In this document: piece after piece, positions 58,619 to 64,000 of the stretch | Position numbering within the stretch: position 1 is the first letter of the stretch | Layout of the letters: each line of letters begins with the position of its first letter | Source: Actinotignum schaalii | GTDB taxonomy: Bacteria > Actinomycetota > Actinomycetes > Actinomycetales > Actinomycetaceae | NCBI RefSeq assembly: GCF_000724605.1 | Contig: NZ_CP008802.1 | Coordinates: forward strand, 1,674,001-1,738,000 | Reading direction: 5' to 3' | Length of the DNA stretch: 64,000 nt | Made by a program: the position numbers and the translations under genes | Notes under the pieces: generated by a model | Seen by the model: only the letters and a program-made list of their open reading frames with translations | Database searches by the model: none | Told to the model about the DNA's origin: nothing

Positions 58619-61600
58619 TTACTTGCGCCGGTGGCGTTCCAGGGCGACGCCGCCGCCCAGGCACAGGGCACACAAAGCGATGACGCCCATGATCTTCGCC
58701 AGGGTGCTCAGCTTAATGCTCCGATCCCAGCCGCTTGCTGAAGAATCCGCATTCGCACCGGCGGCCGCCTGGTTACCCTGGCCCGTCGCGCCATTGGGCA
58801 TGCCAACGAAGGCGGAACCTGAGGGCGTGCCCGCACCGGGCGTGGCACTCGCCGAAGGGGTAGCGGAGGGGGCAGCTGCTTTCCCGGCCGCCGGCCCACC
58901 GGCCTTCGCCGGAGCGGGGGAGAGGGGGCGCGGCGCCCCGCCGCCACCGGCCTGCGGTGCGCCAATTACCTGGGTGCCCGTGAGGGTGGCGCCGCCACCG
59001 GGGCCGAGCGGTGCGTTGCCGCTCGGCGGTAGCACCTTCGCCCCGGGATTCTCCGGAACTGGAGCGGGGGCGGGCGGCCCGGCCGGAGTTGGGGGCTTCT
59101 GCCCGGGATTATTTCCTATGCCGGGTGTACCCGGCTGTGGATTTGGTTTTTGTGTGCTAATGCCCCCTGGGGTTCCAGGCGTGGCCGACGGTTGCGGCGC
59201 GGGAGTGGCGCCCGGCGTGGGCGCGCCACCCGGATTCGGATCCGCGGAGGGATGATCCGCACCGCCCGGTTCGGGAGCGGTGGGATCGCCGGGGATGCTC
59301 AGGGTGCCCTGCTCGTAACCGGCGATCGTCTCATCCCCGACCAAGAACACTAGGCGGCCCGCCCGGTTGGCCCCGCTCGCGCCGGAAGCTTCCGGCGCGG
59401 TTGCGGCGTCGTCGTACCACACCCGAAGTACGTACACGCCCGGCTGCGTGAAGGCCCAACCCGCGTGTTGGTGTGTGGGATCGGGCAGGTCAAGGGAGGT
59501 GCGCGAGGCGTCGAAGAGCCGATCCACGTTCCCGAAACCGCTCAGCGCGTAGGCGTGATACTGTGCGCCACTTGGAATCGACTCCGGCTCCACGTGGAAA
59601 CGCGTGGGCTTGCGGTAGCTCTCCGTGGACCATCCGGGCCAAATATGCGAACGATCCCAGTTCTGGGGCAGCTGGTAGAGCCGCTCACCCTCTGCGCCGA
59701 GGAAATCAAAAGCCGCGCCCTTCGTCCGCGGGGATTTCGCCGAATCGGGCACCGCCAGCGCCACCGTGCTCACATCACGCTGCACCGAGGTGGTGGCGTG
59801 CTCGAGGGTATCGTCCTTGAGGGTAACGCCCGGGCCGCCCTCACCCGGCACCGCCTGCAGATCCACGTGGCCGCGCCGCAAAATGGTGCGCGACGGGGCG
59901 GGCTTCGGTGCGGGAGCTGGTGCGGGAGCACTAGGCGACACGGAAGGCGCCGGCGCCGGCGCAGGCGGATTCGGTCCCGGGTTCGGGTTCGGCCCAGGGT
60001 TCGGCGCAGGATTCGGGCCGGGATTCGGCGCAGGATTCGGCCCTGGCCCCGGTGCCGGTTCAGGCTGCGGCACGGGGGCCGGCTGGGTGCCGGTACCAAT
60101 CGCGGGAGCCGCGGCGAGCCGCCCGGAATAGCTTTGCGGGGCGCTCAGATCCATGGTGCCGAAACGCACGTCCGCCGCCGCGCTCATATTCACTTCCGGA
60201 TGTGGGTCGATGCTGAGTTTGAGATGGTAGCCCTCGCACCAGGAATCGCCCTGGGTCACGGCGGCCACGCCGCGCGAATCCGTCACCATATTCACTTCGC
60301 AATCCGGGTACTTATCCTCCGGTTTCGCGTAGTAGCCGCCGTGCACGTACGCGCGTACCTTCGGATCCGCAAAAGCAACCGAGGTGGTCACGTTTCCGGT
60401 GGCCGTCTTTTCGGTGCGCACCGTGTAATCGAAGGACGACGGCGTATACTCCCCGCCCTCCATGGCCGGCGCCGGGTCCTGCGAATGAGGCTCGGGCAGT
60501 TGCGCGGCGCTCTCCGAGGTGCCGGCCTCGGCATCGCCAAAGGTGTAGGAGACCGGGGCGGAAATCCAGCGGGCCCCGGTGGTGGCCTGAGTGCCGGGAG
60601 CCGAATTGGCTGCGCCGTCGGCCTTGGGCGCGCCGGCCGCGCCCTGCGTTCCCGGGGTGGCGGGCACGAAAACCGCCTGGAAATTCGAGGCGCCAGAGCC
60701 GATCATCTCCGCCCAGCGCGCCTTGCCCTTCTCCACCGGGACCTCGGCCAGGAAGTAACCATCCAGGAAGAACTGCACCTTCCCCGCCACCGTTTCCGAA
60801 CCGGCATCGAAACGTAGCTCGGTGAGCTGGTCATCCGCGTCATGCTCGCGGCCCGCATGCGGGGCGAGAGAGAAACGGTAACCGGAGGTATCCCCGGTGG
60901 GGGCAGCGTTGAACGCGGTAGCCAGATCGGGGCCCGCTTCCTTGGCGGGGCGGGTGCCGCCCACCTGCCATACAAACGGAATCTCCTGCGAAGCAATAAT
61001 CTTGCCGTCCACCCCGCGCGCGATGGCGCGATAGGTCAGGGTGTAGCGCCCCGGCTTGGTGAAAGCGGTCTCGTTGTGGGTGTGGCTGCCGGGCACCAGG
61101 TAGGAGACCCGCCGCCCCGTTTCGTGGCTGGAGAATAGCGGGAGGTAGAGGTCCATATTGGTCATGAAGGCTTCCATGCGCCCCGGGCCGTCGAACTTGG
61201 TCAGCTCCAGCGCGAAGGTGCCGTTGCGGAATTGCTCCACGGGAATGGCGGCATCCGCACCGAAACCGGCCCAGATGGGGAAGGGGCCGCTGGGCATACC
61301 GGGCGCGGAATACCAGCGCTCGGCCACCTTGCGCAGATGCCCGTACGCCTCGTTATCCGGGGGCAGGAAAATGTACTGCTGCCCGCCCTGATTCGAGCCG
61401 GAGCGCGCGTAGCCGCGCCCCACCCAATTGACGGTCTTCTCCAGCGGATACAGCTCGTCATAAGCTTCGTTCTTCAGCACGAACGTACCGTTTTCCCAAA
61501 AAACCTTGGGGGCATCAACGTGCGCCGTCGTTGTGACAATTTTTCCGTCATCCGGGGCGGCCGCGGCGGCCGGAGCTATCCCGGCGGTGAGTGCGGCGGC

Positions 61601-61630
61601 GGCCAGGGCCGCGAGGAGGCGTCGTGCCAT
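58619..61630 (-). CDS. Large actinobacterial surface-anchored repeat protein (TIGR03769-like)
   Basis: 1003 residues. A signal peptide (MARRLLAALAAAALTAGIAP...AAAA) is followed by a first domain (~30-230) ending HTHNETAFTKPGRYT. A middle region comes next, then Pro-rich linkers with repeated NPGPNPAP, and a second domain of the actinobacterial surface-anchored type. The second domain runs from GHVDLQAVPGEG to THQHAGWAFTQPGVY and ends RLVFLVGDE. A long Pro/Ala linker leads to one membrane helix and RHRRK. There is no LPxTG motif. Relatives often accompany metal-import ABC systems with anchored repeats. The repeated H-x-H...P-G-x-Y element could bind metal. It is divergent from a second such protein across a Fur-like box. 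Confidence 0.85.
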   Translation of the reverse strand: MARRLLAALAAAALTAGIAPAAAAAPDDGKIVTTTAHVDAPKVFWENGTFVLKNEAYDELYPLEKTVNWVGRGYARSGSNQGGQQYIFLPPDNEAYGHLRKVAERWYSAPGMPSGPFPIWAGFGADAAIPVEQFRNGTFALELTKFDGPGRMEAFMTNMDLYLPLFSSHETGRRVSYLVPGSHTHNETAFTKPGRYTLTYRAIARGVDGKIIASQEIPFVWQVGGTRPAKEAGPDLATAFNAAPTGDTSGYRFSLAPHAGREHDADDQLTELRFDAGSETVAGKVQFFLDGYFLAEVPVEKGKARWAEMIGSGASNFQAVFVPATPGTQGAAGAPKADGAANSAPGTQATTGARWISAPVSYTFGDAEAGTSESAAQLPEPHSQDPAPAMEGGEYTPSSFDYTVRTEKTATGNVTTSVAFADPKVRAYVHGGYYAKPEDKYPDCEVNMVTDSRGVAAVTQGDSWCEGYHLKLSIDPHPEVNMSAAADVRFGTMDLSAPQSYSGRLAAAPAIGTGTQPAPVPQPEPAPGPGPNPAPNPGPNPAPNPGPNPNPGPNPPAPAPAPSVSPSAPAPAPAPKPAPSRTILRRGHVDLQAVPGEGGPGVTLKDDTLEHATTSVQRDVSTVALAVPDSAKSPRTKGAAFDFLGAEGERLYQLPQNWDRSHIWPGWSTESYRKPTRFHVEPESIPSGAQYHAYALSGFGNVDRLFDASRTSLDLPDPTHQHAGWAFTQPGVYVLRVWYDDAATAPEASGASGANRAGRLVFLVGDETIAGYEQGTLSIPGDPTAPEPGGADHPSADPNPGGAPTPGATPAPQPSATPGTPGGISTQKPNPQPGTPGIGNNPGQKPPTPAGPPAPAPVPENPGAKVLPPSGNAPLGPGGGATLTGTQVIGAPQAGGGGAPRPLSPAPAKAGGPAAGKAAAPSATPSASATPGAGTPSGSAFVGMPNGATGQGNQAAAGANADSSASGWDRSIKLSTLAKIMGVIALCALCLGGGVALERHRRK

Positions 61631-61691
61631 TCTGTCTCTTTCCGTTTCGGTGTGCGGCGGTCCGCGTGAGAGACAACCGCATCACCCCTTA

Positions 61692-61714
61692 TTGATAATC
61701 ATTATTGTTATCAA
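61692..61714. promoter_or_regulatory. Fur/Zur-type box between the two surface-protein genes
   Basis: TTGATAA (61692-61698) and TTATCAA (61708-61714) form a perfect 7-bp inverted repeat around 9 bp. Inside, TGATAATCATTATTG (61693-61707) matches the 7-1-7 consensus at 12 of 14 positions and an overlapping copy shifted by six bases matches less well. The only strongly A/T-rich spot in the 124-bp divergent region, it is placed to control both genes by zinc or iron. Confidence 0.65.
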
Positions 61715-61754
61715 ATAGGCTAGGTGGCGCAAGTACCGCAAGGAAAGGAAAGTC

Positions 61755-63596
61755 ATGACAGCACTCACACGGCGTGCTGCGGCGGGGCTGGCGGGCGCCA
61801 TGGCGGCGCTCCTGGCCGGGTGGGGAGCATTCCTTCCTGCCGCCCAGGCCGCACCGGCGCCGGCATCGCCCGCGGGAGCGGGGGCCGGGCAGCCCACCGT
61901 TCTCACCTCCGGGCATATGGACCTCTTTAATATTGCCGCCGGGGCAGATGGCAGCATCTCCCTCAATCTCAAAGAAGACGCCACCGGCACCGGGGTGGAG
62001 CGCGCCCCTGAAGAAACCGTGATCGGGGTAGTGGAGCGAACGTTCACTAGCAAATCTGCCGATGTTCCGCAGCTGGGTACACCCGGCTTTCTGCTCGACC
62101 AGGTGCAGCAGCCCGGAATTGTGTGGCCCGGCTGGGATTCCGGGGCGGCGCGCCAGCTCGGCGGCACCGCGGCACGTTTCGTGGTGGAGCAACTCGAAGG
62201 CCCCGGCAAGGTCTTCCTGTGGGAAACGAATTTCGCCACCCTCAACCCGATTCTGCGCGACACCGCCGGCGCCCCGAGCTTCCAGATGGGGCCGGGCAGC
62301 GTGATCGCCCAGCCCGAACCCGCGCACCAGCACGCTAATTGGCTCTTCTCCGCGCCCGGCACCTACCGCATGACGGTGCGCGCCGAAGTGGATACCCCCG
62401 GCGGCACCCTCACCGCGCCCGCCCGTACCTACACCTGGGCGGTGGGCGATGCCGCGATTGCGGCCGCGCAGGGTCACGATAACGGTGGCTCCGGTAGCGG
62501 TTCCGGTAGCGGTTCCGATAGTGGCTCCGGTAGTGGCTCCGATAGTGGGAACGACGGCGCCGCTGGCGTTCCGGGCGATTCATCTACTCCGGGCGGTGGA
62601 TCCACCCCGGGGGCTGGCAATGGGGGAAGTGGCGCCAACGGCACGCCCGGCACCCTGGCGCCGAACGGCGGCGCTACGCAGGCACCCTCGGGCCAGGCTC
62701 CCTCGGGCCAGGCGCCCCAGACTCCCGCGGCTCAGGCTCCCGCAGGCCAGGCGCCCCAAGCCCCCGCCGGCCAAGCACCGCAAGCACCCGCCGCGCCGGT
62801 GTGCATCCCCACCCCGGTAGAGCGCGCCGCGAGCGGCGGCGCCAGCGGCTCGCATACGATCCCGGCCAATACCCACGTGCACCCCAATTGGGTCTTCACC
62901 CAGCCGGGCACCTACACGGTGGGCCTAGCCCTCAACGCCACCGCAACGGACGGCACCCGCCTGTCCACTACCACCACCCTCACCTTCAACGTCGGGGGAA
63001 GCGGCACCGCCAATAGCGGCCACTATGACCTGGGCGCGGTGGTAGACGGCGGGCAGCTACGCGCCGCCGTCAAGGACGATAATTCCGGGCAGTGGCTCGA
63101 CCCGGCTTCCCTGAGCTTCGGGCTGGGGGAGGCCGCGGCCACCACCGCCCCGGCCGGCATCGATTTCGTGGCGGGCGCCGGCGAGCGCATCTACATGATT
63201 TCCTCCAGCCAGGTCTCCGGAGTGCCGTGGTTGGGTGCGAATACCCAGCATCCCAGCTTCCGCGAAGCAACCACCGGCGAACTCACCCTGAGCGTCACGA
63301 GCGTGTCCGGCCCCGGCAAGATGGCCGTTTTCGAATCGGGTACCTTCGGGCAGCTGGTCGGCCAGCAGTGGTTCGGTTCGAGCGGCGGCGGTACCGAAAC
63401 GGTGTGGGAAGGCCGCACCGCGGATGGGCAGCCCTGCGAGCTTTCCGCCGAACAAATCGCCCAGCTGGAACGCGAAGGCAAGAAGCTCGGCAATAACCTC
63501 GCCCATTCCGGTTCCGAGGTGATCGACCCGCTCTCGGTCACCCTGGCCCTCCTCTGCGTGGGTGGGGTGGTGCTGTACACCCGCAAGCGGGCCTAG
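61755..63596 (+). CDS. Actinobacterial surface-anchored repeat protein (TIGR03769-like), second
   Basis: 613 residues. After the signal peptide (MTALTRRAAAGLAGAMAALL...AQA) three repeat units can be seen. The first is GHMDLFNIAAG to AHQHANWLFSAPGTY. The second is a part unit centred on THVHPNWVFTQPGTYTVGLAL. The third starts HYDLGAVVDGG and ends near VWEGRTADG. Ser/Gly/Asp and Gln/Ala/Pro linkers separate them. A C-terminal helix (SVTLALLCVGGVVLYT) and RKRA act as anchor; there is no LPxTG. GGAAAGG precedes the ATG. Like its divergent neighbour it is a plausible surface metal- or heme-handling protein. That role is inference from the HxH repeats, the box and the family's usual context. Confidence 0.85.
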   Translation: MTALTRRAAAGLAGAMAALLAGWGAFLPAAQAAPAPASPAGAGAGQPTVLTSGHMDLFNIAAGADGSISLNLKEDATGTGVERAPEETVIGVVERTFTSKSADVPQLGTPGFLLDQVQQPGIVWPGWDSGAARQLGGTAARFVVEQLEGPGKVFLWETNFATLNPILRDTAGAPSFQMGPGSVIAQPEPAHQHANWLFSAPGTYRMTVRAEVDTPGGTLTAPARTYTWAVGDAAIAAAQGHDNGGSGSGSGSGSDSGSGSGSDSGNDGAAGVPGDSSTPGGGSTPGAGNGGSGANGTPGTLAPNGGATQAPSGQAPSGQAPQTPAAQAPAGQAPQAPAGQAPQAPAAPVCIPTPVERAASGGASGSHTIPANTHVHPNWVFTQPGTYTVGLALNATATDGTRLSTTTTLTFNVGGSGTANSGHYDLGAVVDGGQLRAAVKDDNSGQWLDPASLSFGLGEAAATTAPAGIDFVAGAGERIYMISSSQVSGVPWLGANTQHPSFREATTGELTLSVTSVSGPGKMAVFESGTFGQLVGQQWFGSSGGGTETVWEGRTADGQPCELSAEQIAQLEREGKKLGNNLAHSGSEVIDPLSVTLALLCVGGVVLYTRKRA

Positions 63597-63688
63597 CCTA
63601 TGATGGGGGCAGCGTCCGCTTCGGCGCCTGTGGCGGCGGCCGGGCGCAGCACACCCAATCAAATACGAGTGAAAAGCGCGGGATACTT

Positions 63689-64000
63689 ATGAAGATTTCA
63701 ATTCTGGTGGGTAGTTTGCGGCGCGGTTCCTACGCGCGCAAAATCGCGAGCGAAGTGGCCGGCTATTTCCCCGAAGGGTACCAGGTGGAGATTGTGGAGA
63801 TCGGTCACCTGCCGCTCTATAACTTCGATTACGACGACGCAGCTGTGACGGACGTACCCCTGCCGGAAAGCTACACCAGCTTCCGGGAAACCATTAAGGC
63901 CAGCGATGGCATCCTCTTTGTCACGCCGGAAAATAACCGCACCGTGCCGGCCTGCCTGAAGAATGCCGTAGATATCGGCTCCAAGCCGAATAGCGATGTG
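63689..64000 (+). CDS. NADPH-dependent FMN reductase family protein, 5' part
   Basis: The first 104 codons are visible; the gene leaves the window. MKISILVGSLRRGSYARK is the flavin-phosphate loop of the NADPH-dependent FMN reductase (azoreductase/chromate-reductase-like) flavodoxin fold, and ILFVTPENNRTVPACLKNAVD is the second family signature. The usual TPEYN is TPENN. The loop LYNFDYDDAAVTDVP contains an exact copy of the 11-base motif at a position that varies in relatives. Confidence 0.88.
   Translation, partial: MKISILVGSLRRGSYARKIASEVAGYFPEGYQVEIVEIGHLPLYNFDYDDAAVTDVPLPESYTSFRETIKASDGILFVTPENNRTVPACLKNAVDIGSKPNSDV

Noticed and set aside
59465-60817. Plus-strand open frame of 450 codons opposite the large surface protein
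   Set aside because: Arg/Gly-rich composition with no start signal; the minus-strand frame has signal peptide, repeat domains and anchor.

Overview
The window is chromosomal DNA from a high-G+C Gram-positive bacterium (Actinomycetota). Most genes use G/C-rich third codon positions. Typical actinobacterial families are present: a CtpE-type P-ATPase, a YclNOPQ/FatBCD-like siderophore ABC system, actinobacterial surface-anchored repeat proteins, and a TIGR00374/LPG-synthase-like flippase. L-lactate dehydrogenase, pullulanase and cell-surface proteins fit a host-associated fermenter of the Actinomycetaceae type. That family placement is inference. I saw no rRNA, tRNA or CRISPR array.

Layout. 1-5.9 kb: the 5' part of a His-rich CDF metal exporter, a Gly/Tyr-rich membrane protein, a CtpE-like cation ATPase and a lipoprotein. 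5.9-12.7 kb: a lower-G+C sugar-acid catabolic island. It has a divergent SorC-type regulator and a tight six-gene operon: PTE-family lactonase, UlaD-like, UlaE-like, UlaF/AraD-like, PfkB kinase and MFS permease, closed by a strong terminator. It reads as a PTS-free relative of the L-ascorbate (ula) pathway. 12.8-17 kb: a ferric-siderophore ABC transporter under a DtxR/IdeR-like box. 17.5-19 kb: 6-phosphogluconate dehydrogenase. 19.3-21 kb: a lower-G+C, translationally coupled HTH / ImmA-IrrE metallopeptidase / PIN-domain module, followed by an inverted-repeat-bounded element. 22-24.9 kb: phosphoglucomutase coupled to a glutathionyl-hydroquinone-reductase-like protein. 25-28.1 kb: a MacB/FtsX-type ABC exporter with a PadR-like operator. 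28.2-35.2 kb: a minus-strand operon with a flippase/pseudokinase-like membrane protein, two paralogous DUF2079 (GT-C-like) proteins and two CrcB fluoride channels. 35.3-38.1 kb: a copper ATPase and CopZ. 38.2-39.8 kb: an AAA/DUF4143 ATPase with a small partner and four 23-bp tandem repeats upstream. 39.8-51.7 kb: mostly housekeeping genes (DedA, PurB, fructosamine kinase, aminotransferase, Nudix hydrolase, pullulanase, AAG glycosylase, LDH, YhdH-type reductase) plus one frameshifted gene. 51.8-54.8 kb: an M20 amidohydrolase and an MFS gene. 55-57.6 kb: a three-gene ABC system. 57.7-58.5 kb: a CMD-cupin fusion. 58.6-63.6 kb: two divergent surface-anchored proteins sharing a Fur-family-like box. 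63.7 kb to the end: a partial flavin reductase.

The most unusual DNA-level signal is a short motif, GCGTCGTCGTA (reverse complement TACGACGACGC). It occurs nine times exactly and its 10-base core sixteen times. It lies in several intergenic regions, where it follows hairpins, and in variable loops of unrelated proteins, where it is read in different frames and strands. That points to selection or mobility at the DNA level rather than the protein level. The strongest functional hypotheses are the PTS-free ascorbate-like pathway with an altered UlaD active site, the HTH-ImmA-PIN operon, and zinc/iron-type control of the metal exporter and the surface proteins.
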